A DNA stretch of 64,000 nt, taken from contig JABTUE010000003.1 in the NCBI GenBank assembly GCA_015075515.1, positions 558,001-622,000 on the forward strand, written 5' to 3'. Shown here piece by piece: positions 19,600 through 28,683 of the stretch. The DNA is from Planctomycetota bacterium (GTDB lineage: Bacteria > Planctomycetota > UBA8742 > UBA2392). The translations under genes were made by a program, and so were the position numbers. The notes under the pieces are model-generated. The model did not search any database. It had not been told where the DNA came from and saw only the letters and a list, made by a program, of their open reading frames with translations. The stretch's first letter is position 1. Every line of letters begins with the position of its first letter.

Positions 19600-20022
19600 G
19601 TGCGGCGCGCGCTGTGGTCGTTGCTGGCGCTTGGGCTTTCCGCGTGTGCCGCCCACGGCGGTACGCTGGTGGATCGCGCCAGCGTGGACATGCACGGCAT
19701 CCGCGAAATCGTGCTGCCGCATGACGTTACGGTGCGCAAGGACGGGCGCATCGGACGCATGGAACTGATCCTGGAAAAGTCCGTGGCCTCGCCGTCACGC
19801 ACACTGCGGCTTGAGGACGCGCGCCGCGACATGGGCGTGGCGGTAAGACGCGACCAGTACCGGCTTGAGCTTGTGCCCTTTGGTCCGGTGCAGACCGGCG
19901 CCGACCGCGCGACACTGACCGTGACAGTGAGGATCCCCGACGGCGTTACGGTCACCCGTGCCGCAGTACCCCCGGACAGCCCGGAACCGGCCCAGGGCTG
20001 GCGCCTTCACACCGGCGATTGA
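19600..20022 (+). CDS. Hypothetical small exported protein
   Basis: A 140-residue protein starting at GTG, 2 nt after the preceding stop. An N-terminal signal of lipoprotein type (LLALGLSACAAHGG) suggests export and lipidation at Cys16. The mature part is beta-strand-rich (REIVLPHDVTVRKDG, RMELILEKSVASPSRTL, TLTVTVRIPDGVTVTRAAV). It is probably in one transcript with the exported protein at 18692. The function is unknown. Confidence 0.6.
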   Translation: MRRALWSLLALGLSACAAHGGTLVDRASVDMHGIREIVLPHDVTVRKDGRIGRMELILEKSVASPSRTLRLEDARRDMGVAVRRDQYRLELVPFGPVQTGADRATLTVTVRIPDGVTVTRAAVPPDSPEPAQGWRLHTGD

Positions 20023-20125
20023 GCGCCGTTTTTGGGACCGAAAACATTATCGGACGGGCCGTGACACATCCAAGACCGGAATTGTGTTGAACCTATAGCA
20101 TACTCCGGCGTTATTCTTGTTGCTG

Positions 20126-20512
20126 ATGCTCAAGGCGGCCAACATCTTCGTCGCCCTTTTTCTGGCGCTTGCGCCCGGCATGGATGCCGTGCGTTTGCTC
20201 CATGCCGTGCAGGTATGCCACACCCAGGCCCTGACCGCGGTCGTCCACGGACACGAGGAGCACGGCCCCGACCATCACGGCCAGCCGTGCGGTGAAACCC
20301 CCACACGCGACTGCCCGCACCTGAAGAATCTTCCGCATGGCGCGCCTGTTCTGGCAGCCGCCGCGCCGGTCTCGGTAATTCTGCCGGGCCCGCCAGTACC
20401 GACGCCGGCGACACTGGCCGTTACGCCGTGCACACCGCCGGTTGCTGTCTTCACCGACTCGCGGCCGCCGCCCGGGCCGCCCCTGGTGGGCTGCGTCAAG
20501 CTGCTGATCTAG
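20126..20512 (+). CDS. His-rich small membrane or exported protein near the metal-efflux operon
   Basis: A 128-residue protein. The N-terminus holds a hydrophobic segment (ANIFVALFLALAPGM). It is followed by a His-rich stretch (VVHGHEEHGPDHHGQPCGE), then Cys-Pro-His and a long Pro-rich tail ending LVGCVKLLI. The His cluster suggests binding of a transition metal such as Cu, Zn, Ni or Co (inference). The ATG at 20126 is chosen; a TTG three codons upstream is also in frame. No clear ribosome-binding site is seen. It is the first gene of a same-strand run ending in an RND metal pump. Confidence 0.6.
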   Translation: MLKAANIFVALFLALAPGMDAVRLLHAVQVCHTQALTAVVHGHEEHGPDHHGQPCGETPTRDCPHLKNLPHGAPVLAAAAPVSVILPGPPVPTPATLAVTPCTPPVAVFTDSRPPPGPPLVGCVKLLI

Positions 20513-20581
20513 TTGCTCTCCGTGAAACGCTGCCGCGTTGCGGCGGCGTCTGGTGTTTTTTCACGCTCACGGAGACCTGCC

Positions 20582-21232
20582 ATGAAAAATCTTTTGTCAT
20601 ACCTCCTGCCGCTGCTTTTGCTGGCGGCCTGCGGCGGCGAACCTGCGGCGCCGGCCAGAGACAGCCACCCTCACAGCCACAGCAACGCGACCACCGGTAA
20701 CTCGACCCACGCCGGACACAACATGCCCGCTGCCGATTCCGCCGACGGCGGTCACGGCGGACACACCAAGATCACCTTCAACTGGGACGAGCTCAAGCCG
20801 CCCGTGCCTGCGGGTGAAATTGTGGATCTCAAGAACACCCTGGACCCTGTCACACGCAAGCCGATTGCCGAGCCCGGCAAGGTATCCGCCGACTACAAGG
20901 GCTACCGGGTGCACTTTGAGTCCGAGGCTACACGCGCCAGGTTCACCCGCAAATCGCTCAAGTACCTCAATGCCCTGTCGCTGGAGCCCCAGACAGACGG
21001 CAGCGTGAAACTGGTGGACGCCACCAACTGGATTGACCGCGTGACCGAAACCTGTCCGCTGATGGAAGGCAGCGAAGTAGACCCCCACGGCACGGTGTAC
21101 CTGCTGCACCGCGGCTACAAGATCTTCTTCTGCTGCTGGACCGGCTGCGGCGACGGCTTCATGCAGGACCCGGCCCGGTACTACGACTGGTACGGACTGG
21201 TTGAAAAAGACGGCAGGCTGCAGCTCAAGTAA
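20582..21232 (+). CDS. Double YHS-domain lipoprotein
   Basis: A 216-residue lipoprotein (LLLLAACGGEP). A His-rich linker (DSHPHSHSN, HAGHNMP, GGHGGH) leads to two YHS-type metal-binding modules. The first is LDPVTRKPI followed by DYKGYRVHFESEATRARFTR. The second is CPLMEGSEVDP followed by GYKIFFCCWTGCGDGFMQDPARYY. YHS domains are common in heavy-metal handling proteins. It probably binds the metal substrate of the efflux pump in the periplasm (inference). The ATG at 20582 has a GGAG site. The TolC gene begins 2 nt after the stop, so the genes are coupled. Confidence 0.75.
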   Translation: MKNLLSYLLPLLLLAACGGEPAAPARDSHPHSHSNATTGNSTHAGHNMPAADSADGGHGGHTKITFNWDELKPPVPAGEIVDLKNTLDPVTRKPIAEPGKVSADYKGYRVHFESEATRARFTRKSLKYLNALSLEPQTDGSVKLVDATNWIDRVTETCPLMEGSEVDPHGTVYLLHRGYKIFFCCWTGCGDGFMQDPARYYDWYGLVEKDGRLQLK

Positions 21233-21234
21233 GG

Positions 21235-22611
21235 ATGCCCGTGCGAACGACGGCAACAGTCATGTTTTGTCTTGCGCTGGTGGCCGGCTGTCAGGGCTAT
21301 GACCCCCAGCCGCTGGACGACGCCGCCCACACCGAACACGCCGCCCAATGGCGGGCGCGCAGCCCGGATTCGGCCGCCGTGGCCGACTATGCCCGCGAAC
21401 TGGCCGCAACCGGGGCCTTCACCGGCAAGTTCGACCTGGCCGACGGCATCCAGTTGCCCGAGGCCGAAGTAATCGCCCTGTTCTTCAACCCCGGGCTGCG
21501 CGCGGTTCGCGCCGAGGCCGCCGTAGCCCTGGCCGGCGCGCAACAGGCCGGGCGCTGGGAAGACCCCGAACTGGAAATCAACGCCGCCTACATTCTGGGC
21601 AACGTGGACAAGCCCTGGGTGCTGGGCGGCATGTTGAAGTTCACCCTGCCGCTGAGCGGCCGCCACGGCGTCGAAGAAGACAAGGCCTGGGCCGAACACC
21701 GGCTGACCCTGACGCGCGTGGTGCAGGCCGAATGGGAAACACTGTCACAGTTGCGCCGGCACTGGGTCGAGGCCGCGGCACTGGCCGAAGAACTGCGCCT
21801 GACCCGGCAACTGATCGCGTCGCTGGAAGCGCTCAGCCGGCGGGCCGAAGCACTGGCCCAGGCCGGGGCGCTGGCGCGGCTGGACGCGCGGCTGGTGGCG
21901 CTGGAACTGGCCCAGCGGCGGCTGGAGGAACTGGTTGTTTCGGGGCAGCTTGATGACGCGCACGCGCGGCTGCGCGAAGACATGGGCCTGCACCCCGACG
22001 CGCCGTTTAGCCCCAGGCCACAACTGCCGAAATTTGCCCGGCCTGACGGCGCCGCGACGCAACTGGACCGGCGCAATCCGGCCCTGCGCGTGGCGCGAGC
22101 TGAGTACGAGGTCAGCCAGCAGGCTCTGCGCCTGGAGATCCGCAAACAGTACCCCGACATCGTCATCGGCGGCGGCTATGAAAACGAAGACGGCCAGTCG
22201 CGCATCGCGCTGGGCCTGGGTTTTCCGCTGCCGATCATCAACCTGAACCGCGAGGGCATCGCCCGGGCGCGGGCAGCCCGCGCCGCGTCGCGCGACGCCT
22301 ATTTCGCCCGGCGCGAAGCCGCCACCCACGAGCTTGCCCGCGCGCTGGCGGCATCGGCTCGGGCCGCGCAGCAGGCCGATCTTGTGAACCGCGCGATCGT
22401 GCCGCTGGCCGATGCCAACGCGGCCGAGGCCGCGCGTCTGGCCGAACTGGGCGAGTTCGACGCGCTGCGGCAACTCGAGGCAATCACCCGTCAACACGAG
22501 GCGCGGCTGGCGCTGCTGCGGGCCGAAGCCGGAATGCGTCTGGCCGACACCGCGGTGCTGGCGGCCGTAGGCCCCGACTGGCGCGACGCGCCCAAGGAGG
22601 ATCAGCGGTGA
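21235..22611 (+). CDS. TolC-family outer-membrane efflux lipoprotein
   Basis: The outer-membrane channel of a tripartite metal exporter (CusC/CzcC-like). The 458-residue protein has a lipobox (LALVAGCQGY). It shows the long alternating coiled-coil pattern of outer membrane efflux proteins (about residues 150-240 and 340-440) and two half-repeats, each with a NPxLRxxRAE-type start (FFNPGLRAVRAEAAVA and RNPALRVARAEYEVS). The stop overlaps the adaptor start by 4 nt (ATGA type), showing translational coupling in the operon. Confidence 0.88.
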   Translation: MPVRTTATVMFCLALVAGCQGYDPQPLDDAAHTEHAAQWRARSPDSAAVADYARELAATGAFTGKFDLADGIQLPEAEVIALFFNPGLRAVRAEAAVALAGAQQAGRWEDPELEINAAYILGNVDKPWVLGGMLKFTLPLSGRHGVEEDKAWAEHRLTLTRVVQAEWETLSQLRRHWVEAAALAEELRLTRQLIASLEALSRRAEALAQAGALARLDARLVALELAQRRLEELVVSGQLDDAHARLREDMGLHPDAPFSPRPQLPKFARPDGAATQLDRRNPALRVARAEYEVSQQALRLEIRKQYPDIVIGGGYENEDGQSRIALGLGFPLPIINLNREGIARARAARAASRDAYFARREAATHELARALAASARAAQQADLVNRAIVPLADANAAEAARLAELGEFDALRQLEAITRQHEARLALLRAEAGMRLADTAVLAAVGPDWRDAPKEDQR

Positions 22612-24113
22612 AACCCAAATGGCTGATGACACTGCTGGCTGTGGTGCTGGCCGCGTGCCAGACCGAACCTCCGCCCCCGCCCGCCGGCGGCGACGCGGCG
22701 GCCGCCAAGCCCACCAACCGCATTGACATCCCGCCGGCGGTGGTGGCCAACCTGGGCATCACATTCGCCCGTGTCGAGCGCCGGCATGTGGAACAGACCC
22801 TGCGCCTGCCTGGCGCCTTTGAAAGCACACCCGAAGCCCTGACGGCCCACACCACCCCCCTGGCAGGGCGGGTCACACTGCTGGTCAAACAGTACCAGCG
22901 CGTCGAGCAGGGCCAGCCACTGTTTCGCGTCGAGTCGCCCGAACTGGTCGCGCTGCTGCACGAAATTGCCGATGCCGACGCCGAAACCGCCCAGCGCGAG
23001 GCCGAAGCCGCCATCGCCCGCGCCGAACTGAACACCGTCGGCCGCGCCGTGGCCAACTGGCCGGCGCGCCTGGCCGCTGTCGAAGCGGCCCTTGCCGCCT
23101 CTGACGAACACGCGGCAAACCTGCAGGCCGCACGCGATCTGTGGGCCGCGCGCGTGCGCCAACTGGAAGACCTTGACAAGGCCGGCGGCGGCCGCGCGGG
23201 CGAACTGGCCGAGGCGCGCTCGCGCCTGGCCGACGCCGAATCCGAAATCAGCAACGAACGCGAAACGCGCGCCGGGTTTGCCGCGCAACTGGCGGAACTC
23301 AAGGCCGGCCAGGACACCGACCAGGCGCGCCTGGCCGGCCTGGGCACGGCCGTTGAAAAAGCCGACTCCGCCACGGCCGCCGCGCGCGTGCACGCGCGCA
23401 TGGTGCGCCACCGCGCCGCGCTGATGCTCGGCGTCAAGCCCGGCGACCTGGACGGCGACGGCTGGCGCGGCCTGGAAACCTTTTCGGCCGCGGCCGCCGG
23501 CACCGGAGTGGTCACCGAAATCGGCGCCACCGAGGGCGAGTTCATTGCCGCCGGCACGGTTGTGGCGCGCGTGCTGGACGACACCGCGCTGCGCTTTCGC
23601 GCCCGCGCGCTGCAGGCCGATTTGGGGCTTCTGGCCGACGGCCTGGATGCCGCCATTGTTCCCCCTGCCGGCGGGCCGCTGGCCGCGGCCGGCGCGATTG
23701 CCGGCAAGCTGACCATCGCGCCCGCGGCCGACCCCGACATCCGCACCGTGGACGTGATCGTGGTGCCGCAATCACGGGCCAACTGGGCCCGCGCCGGCGT
23801 CACGGCCGAACTTGAGGTCATCTACGACCGCACGCCCGAAGCGCGCCTTGCGGTGCCCCTGGCCTGCGTAATGCCCGACGGGCTGGAGCGCGTGCTGTTC
23901 CGCCGCGACCCTGCCGACCCCAACAAGGTAATCCGCGTGGCCGCCAGTCTGGGCCCCAGCGACGGTCGCTGGATCGTCATCTACACCGGCGTGATCGAAG
24001 ACGACGAGGTCGTGCTTGGCGGCGCCTATGAGCTCAAGCTCACCGGCGCGGGCAAGACCACGGGCAAAGGACACTTTCACGCCGACGGCACCTGGCACGA
24101 GGGCGACCACTAG
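22608..24113 (+). CDS. RND efflux periplasmic adaptor (CusB/CzcB-like)
   Basis: The membrane-fusion protein linking the inner-membrane pump to TolC. The 501-residue lipoprotein (LLAVVLAACQTE) has a lipoyl-like half-motif (VERRHVEQTLRLPGAFE), a long helical hairpin (about 110-270, rich in Ala/Glu/Arg) and the second barrel part (GVVTEIGATEGEFIAAGTVVARVLDD). The C-terminus is His-rich (GHFHADGTWHEGDH), which fits metal handling. It overlaps the TolC gene by 4 nt, and its TAG stop overlaps the pump GTG by 1 nt (TAGTG). Confidence 0.9.
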   Translation: MKPKWLMTLLAVVLAACQTEPPPPPAGGDAAAAKPTNRIDIPPAVVANLGITFARVERRHVEQTLRLPGAFESTPEALTAHTTPLAGRVTLLVKQYQRVEQGQPLFRVESPELVALLHEIADADAETAQREAEAAIARAELNTVGRAVANWPARLAAVEAALAASDEHAANLQAARDLWAARVRQLEDLDKAGGGRAGELAEARSRLADAESEISNERETRAGFAAQLAELKAGQDTDQARLAGLGTAVEKADSATAAARVHARMVRHRAALMLGVKPGDLDGDGWRGLETFSAAAAGTGVVTEIGATEGEFIAAGTVVARVLDDTALRFRARALQADLGLLADGLDAAIVPPAGGPLAAAGAIAGKLTIAPAADPDIRTVDVIVVPQSRANWARAGVTAELEVIYDRTPEARLAVPLACVMPDGLERVLFRRDPADPNKVIRVAASLGPSDGRWIVIYTGVIEDDEVVLGGAYELKLTGAGKTTGKGHFHADGTWHEGDH

Positions 24114-27100
24114 TGTTCAAGCGCGCGATCGCTTTTTCCATCAAGCATTCCTCGCTGGTGCTGATTCTGGCGGGGCTGCTGGTGGCCTATGCCGGCGCAT
24201 CGTTGCCGCGCATTCCGGTGGATGTGTTCCCGGAACTCAACGCCCCCACCGTGACGATCCTGACGGAAGGCAGAGGGCTGAACGCGGATGAAGTCGAACT
24301 CTATGTCAGCTTTCCGATCGAAAGCAGCATGAACGGACTGCCCGGCGTGCGCCGGGTGCGCAGTTCCAGCGCGATGAGCCTGAGCATCGTGTGGGTCGAG
24401 TTCGAATTCGGCCAGGACATCTACCGCGCGCGCCAGCTTGTCAGCGAACGACTCAGCGCCGCCGCCCAGACCCTGCCGCCGGGCGTGCACCCCGAACTGG
24501 CCCCGATTTCCGGCCTGACCGGCGAAATCATGCTGCTGAGCGTGACCGCCGCCGAAGACGGCGTAAGCCCGCTTACCCTGCGCGGCTGGGCCGAGTTTGA
24601 GCTGCGCAACCGCCTGCTGGCCGTGGCGGGCGTGTCGCAGGTGGTAGCCGTGGGCGGCGAACTGCCCGAATACCAGATCAACGTGGACCAGCAGCGCCTG
24701 GCGCTTTACGGCCTGACCATCGCCGATGTGGTCGAGGCCGCGAGCAAGGCCCACGCCACGGCCAGCGCCGGGTACCTGCCCGACGTGCAGGGCCAGGAAC
24801 TGCCGCTGCGGCAATCGGCGCGCATCACGTCCGAGGCTGATATCCGCGCCACGCTGATCCGCCACCACAACGGAGTACCGGTCACCATCGGCGACGTGGT
24901 CGTGGCCGACGACGGCTCGCCGGGTGTGGGCCTTGGTCCCGCGCCACGCCGCGGCACGGGCAGCGAGAGCGGCCGACCGGCGGTGATTCTGACCGTGCAG
25001 AAACAGCCCGGTACCAACACGCTGGAGATCACGCGCCGGATTGACGAAATGCTTGACCGCATCTCGCACAAAGACGCCGACGGCCGCCCCACCGACATCG
25101 TGCCCGTGGCCGAAGACGGCCGTGTCGTCAACGTGCGCCTGAACCGCCACGTGATGCGCCAGGCCGACTTCATCGGTCTTTCCGTGCGCAACGTTCTGGT
25201 GGTGCTGCGCGACGCGGCGATTCTGGTGGCGATCATCCTGGTGCTGTTTCTGATGAACTGGCGCACCACGGTGATCACGCTTACCGCACTGCCGCTGTCT
25301 CTGGCCGTGGCGGTGCTGGTGCTGTGGTGGCTGGATCTGAACATCAACGTGATGACCCTGGGCGGGCTGGCCGTGGCCATCGGCGAGCTGGTGGACGACG
25401 CGATCATTGACGTTGAAAACGTGTACCGCCGCCTGCGCGAAAACGCCGCGCTGCCTGAAGGCATGCGCCAGCCGCACACCCAGGTGGTGTTTGACGGCAG
25501 CAACGAAATCCGCAGCAGCATCGTGTTCGCAACGGTGATCATCGTGATGGTGTTTGTGCCGCTTCTGTTCCTGCAGGGGCTGGAGGGCCGCTTCTTCCGG
25601 CCGATGGGACTGGCCTACATCGTGTCTATTCTGGCGTCACTGGCCGTGGCGGTAACCGTCACACCGGCGCTGTGCCGGCTGCTGCTGGCGAAAACCAGGG
25701 CCGGCCGTCACGGCGACCCGTGGCTGGTACGCGGGCTCAAGCGCGTTTACGCGCCGATGCTGAAGGCCTCGATCCGGTTGCGCTGGGTGGTGATGGCGCT
25801 GGCGCTGACAGCTACGGGCGCCAGCCTTTGGCTGGGGGCAACCTACGGCACGCGCTTTCTGCCTGAGTTCAACGAAGGCACGTTCACGATTTTCATTAAC
25901 GCGCCGCCGGGCACATCACTGGCCGAAAGCGACCGCCTAGCGCGCGGCGTGGAACGCCGCCTGGCTGAAATCGAGGGCGCGCGCCACGTGTCGCGCCGCA
26001 CCGGCCGCGCCGAGCGCGACGAACACGCCCACGGCGTCAACATCAGCGAAATCGAGGTCGCCGTCGCGCCGGGCCACAGCAAGGCCGAAGTGCGCCGCCG
26101 GATTGACGACGTGCTGGCCGACGTGCCGGGCGTGACCACCATGGTGGGCCAGCCGATGGAACACCGGCTGTCCCATGTGCTGTCGGGAACACCGGCGGCG
26201 ATTGCGATCAGCGTCTACGGCGACGACCTGGATGTCCTGCGCAAGATCGCCAAGGAAACCGAAACCGCCCTGCGCGCCCTGCCCGGCGCCCGCGACGTGG
26301 CCGCCAACCGCGAACTGATGGTGGAAACCCTGCCCATCCGTTACCGCCGGGCGGACCTGGCGCGTTACGGGCTCACGCCTGCCGATGCCGCCGGACAGGT
26401 CGAGGCCGCGTTTCACGGCATTGAGGTTGCCGAGATCAACCAGGGTGTGCGCCGGCTGCTTCTGGTGGTGCGGCTTTCGCCCCAGCAGCGCCAGCGCCCC
26501 GAACAGGTGCGCAAGCTGATTCTGCGGGCACCCGGCGGCACACACCTGCGGCTGGAGGAAGTGGCCGACATCGGCCCCGAAATGGCCAGCGACCTGATCA
26601 CACGCGAAAATGCCCAGCGCAAGGCCGTGATTTCCCTGAACGTCGCCGAGGGCCACAACCTGGGCCACCTGGTGGCTGAGGTACAGCGCGTGGTGGATCC
26701 GATCGTGCAGAAACACGGCTACGGCGTGCACTACGGCGGGCAGTTCGAGGCCCAGCAGCAGGCCAGCCGCACGATCTATCTGATGGGCGCGGGCGTGGCG
26801 CTGGCGATCCTGTTTCTGCTGTTTTCGGCGTTTTCGTCGCTGCGCGCGGCACTGATCGTGATGATCAACCTGCCGCTGGCGCTGATCGGCGGCGTGGTGG
26901 CGATCTTTCTGGCTGAATCGCCTGACGTGGGCGCGAACCTGACGGCGCTGTTTTCAGGCCGTGGCTACGTGGCGCCCGTCATCAGCATCGCCAGCATGGT
27001 GGGCTTCATCACGCTGTTCGGCATCGCCGTGCGCAACGGCATTCTGCTGGTGTCGCATTACCAGAACCTGCGGGCCCAGGGTCTGGACCTGCGCACGGCG

Positions 27101-27364
27101 GTGGCGCAGGGCAGCGCCGAACGACTGGTGCCGATTCTGATGACGGCGCTTTCGGCCATGCTGGGCCTGATCCCGATTGCCCTGGCCGCGGGCGAACCCG
27201 GCAGTGAGTTGCTGGCGCCACTGGCGATTGTGGTTCTGGGCGGCCTGACCACTTCGACCTTCCTGAACCTTTTTGTCGTGCCGGCGGCCTATGTGCTGGT
27301 GCACCCCAAGGGCGGGCGCGCCGGCACACAGGCCAGGGCACCTGACCCGGAGCAAGGACCATGA
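24113..27364 (+). CDS. Heavy-metal RND efflux pump (CusA/CzcA family)
   Basis: Inner-membrane proton-driven cation exporter of 1083 residues. Twelve membrane helices in two halves are visible, as are the two large periplasmic loops. Motifs are IPVDVFPELNAPTVTILTEG at the start, GGLAVAIGELVDDAIIDVEN (HME-type helix 4 with Asp-Asp and Glu) and LFLQGLEGRFFRPMG. ASMVGFITLFGIAVRNGIL and LIPIALAAGEPGSELLAPLA lie in the second half. The metal cannot be read from the sequence; Cu, Ag, Zn, Co and Ni are all possible. The GTG start overlaps the adaptor stop, and the next gene overlaps by 4 nt. Confidence 0.95.
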   Translation: MFKRAIAFSIKHSSLVLILAGLLVAYAGASLPRIPVDVFPELNAPTVTILTEGRGLNADEVELYVSFPIESSMNGLPGVRRVRSSSAMSLSIVWVEFEFGQDIYRARQLVSERLSAAAQTLPPGVHPELAPISGLTGEIMLLSVTAAEDGVSPLTLRGWAEFELRNRLLAVAGVSQVVAVGGELPEYQINVDQQRLALYGLTIADVVEAASKAHATASAGYLPDVQGQELPLRQSARITSEADIRATLIRHHNGVPVTIGDVVVADDGSPGVGLGPAPRRGTGSESGRPAVILTVQKQPGTNTLEITRRIDEMLDRISHKDADGRPTDIVPVAEDGRVVNVRLNRHVMRQADFIGLSVRNVLVVLRDAAILVAIILVLFLMNWRTTVITLTALPLSLAVAVLVLWWLDLNINVMTLGGLAVAIGELVDDAIIDVENVYRRLRENAALPEGMRQPHTQVVFDGSNEIRSSIVFATVIIVMVFVPLLFLQGLEGRFFRPMGLAYIVSILASLAVAVTVTPALCRLLLAKTRAGRHGDPWLVRGLKRVYAPMLKASIRLRWVVMALALTATGASLWLGATYGTRFLPEFNEGTFTIFINAPPGTSLAESDRLARGVERRLAEIEGARHVSRRTGRAERDEHAHGVNISEIEVAVAPGHSKAEVRRRIDDVLADVPGVTTMVGQPMEHRLSHVLSGTPAAIAISVYGDDLDVLRKIAKETETALRALPGARDVAANRELMVETLPIRYRRADLARYGLTPADAAGQVEAAFHGIEVAEINQGVRRLLLVVRLSPQQRQRPEQVRKLILRAPGGTHLRLEEVADIGPEMASDLITRENAQRKAVISLNVAEGHNLGHLVAEVQRVVDPIVQKHGYGVHYGGQFEAQQQASRTIYLMGAGVALAILFLLFSAFSSLRAALIVMINLPLALIGGVVAIFLAESPDVGANLTALFSGRGYVAPVISIASMVGFITLFGIAVRNGILLVSHYQNLRAQGLDLRTAVAQGSAERLVPILMTALSAMLGLIPIALAAGEPGSELLAPLAIVVLGGLTTSTFLNLFVVPAAYVLVHPKGGRAGTQARAPDPEQGP

Positions 27365-27834
27365 AACGAGTTCTGGCAGTACTGGCAATGATTGCCGCGG
27401 CGGGGCTGTTTGCAGCCTGCGGCGACACACACACCCACGGCAACGGCGCGCACAACCACGCCAACGGGTCCGGCCACGGGCACGGAGACCATCACGAGGG
27501 GCCCAAACACCCGCTGGGAGAGCTTGACCTTGGCAACGGCCTGAAAGCCACCGTGGCGCAAATCGGCGACGTAGCAGCGGGCAAAGAGGGCGTGTTCGAG
27601 GTCAGCCTGACCCGCGACGGCAAACCCGTAACCGGAGCCGAACTGGAGGGCTACGTCGGCGACGAAAACGGCAAGGAGCTCGGCGCGCCGTCACGCGGCG
27701 AATGGATGGCCGACGAAAAAGTCTACGACGTGCACGGCGAGATGCCCAAAAACTTGCCCGACAAGCTGTACTTCTGGGTGCGGGTACGCGACGGCGGCAA
27801 GGAACTCAAGGGCAAGCTGGCGGTCAAACGCTGA
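27361..27834 (+). CDS. His-rich lipoprotein of the metal-efflux operon
   Basis: A 157-residue lipoprotein (AAAGLFAACGDTH) with a strong metal-binding tail after the signal: HTHGNGAHNHANGSGHGHG and DHHEG. The mature domain (about residues 55-157) is beta-rich (FEVSLTRDGKPVTGAELEGYVGDEN, LYFWVRVRDG) and looks like an Ig-like or FixH-like fold. The ATGA overlap with the pump stop makes it the last gene of the operon. A periplasmic metal chaperone or sponge is likely (inference). The convergent gene at 27839 starts its 3' end 5 nt away. Confidence 0.75.
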   Translation: MKRVLAVLAMIAAAGLFAACGDTHTHGNGAHNHANGSGHGHGDHHEGPKHPLGELDLGNGLKATVAQIGDVAAGKEGVFEVSLTRDGKPVTGAELEGYVGDENGKELGAPSRGEWMADEKVYDVHGEMPKNLPDKLYFWVRVRDGGKELKGKLAVKR

Positions 27835-27838
27835 CGCC

Positions 27839-28585
27839 TCATTCGTTCTTCGGCGCCGGTTTTTCCGCTTCCTCCCACTTCAGCCACGCCTTGGCCGTGG
27901 TGCTGACGCGGTGCAGTTCGGTCGTGGCCTGGGTCTTGCCTGAAACGGTCACGGTCTTGATCACACCGCCGAACCAGGCGCCTTCGACCGTCCAGGTGCG
28001 TGTCTCCCAGGCGCCGTGGCGCGTGGTGACCAGCTTGCCGGACCATTTGCGGCCGGCCAGTTCGAGGTCCTTGAACTCCTCCACTTTGGGTTCGTCGGGT
28101 TTTTCCTTTTCCGGCGCGTCGGGGGTCTTGGTCTCGCCCGGCGGCGGCTTGGGCGCGTCCATGACCGTGGCGGTTTCCGGCTTTTCACCGGGCTTGGCCA
28201 CCCAGGCGCGCTTGACGTTGGCAATGTCCTCGGGCTTCTTGGTAAGGTCCACTTCAAAGGCCGCGATAAAGCCGCGGCCGTTGTCGTATTCGACGGTGGC
28301 CAGGTCGCCGTCCACTTTCACCACCTGCCAGGCCGAAAACAGCTCCTGTTCGGCACCGCCGGCGGTGTTCACGCTGCGGACGACCCAACGCTGGCCGACC
28401 TTGGGGTCTTTATGGACCTGGCACCAGAAGGGCAGCTTCTGCTTGCCGGTGCGGAACATGCGCAGCAGCAGGTCGGTCTGGGGCCCCGGCACCGAGGGTT
28501 TGTAATCATCGGCGGGCGGAGCCTCCTGGGCCAGGGCAACCGACAGCAGCAGCGCCAGCCCCGGCAGCAGCATCACAGCACGCAT
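27839..28585 (-). CDS. Hypothetical exported protein, paralogue of the 28684-29400 gene
   Basis: A 248-residue secreted protein (signal MRAVMLLPGLALLLSVALA). It shares a clear pattern with its upstream neighbour: FEVDLTKKPEDIANVKRAWV against FAVDLTKKMEDGANVTKAWI, and AWFGGVIKT against AWFGGTIKT. An acidic Pro/Lys-rich insert (KTPDAPEKEKPDEPKVEE) separates the two halves. GGAGG precedes the ATG. A strong terminator between the two paralogues implies separate transcription. The family is unknown to me. Confidence 0.65.
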   Translation of the reverse strand: MRAVMLLPGLALLLSVALAQEAPPADDYKPSVPGPQTDLLLRMFRTGKQKLPFWCQVHKDPKVGQRWVVRSVNTAGGAEQELFSAWQVVKVDGDLATVEYDNGRGFIAAFEVDLTKKPEDIANVKRAWVAKPGEKPETATVMDAPKPPPGETKTPDAPEKEKPDEPKVEEFKDLELAGRKWSGKLVTTRHGAWETRTWTVEGAWFGGVIKTVTVSGKTQATTELHRVSTTAKAWLKWEEAEKPAPKNE

Positions 28586-28634
28586 GGGAGTCCTCCAAAC
28601 CGAGTGTAGCAGGCACGCCCGCCGCGCCGGAAAA

Positions 28635-28664
28635 GAAACCGGCGCGATTGCTCGCGCCGGTTTC
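28635..28664 (-). terminator. Rho-independent terminator of the 28684-29400 gene
   Basis: A perfect 13-bp stem (GAAACCGGCGCGA / TCGCGCCGGTTTC) closes on a TTGC loop. On the minus strand it is followed by TTTTCC. It lies 20 nt after the stop at 28684. Confidence 0.85.
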
Positions 28665-28683
28665 GTTTCGCGTCAGGCAACAA

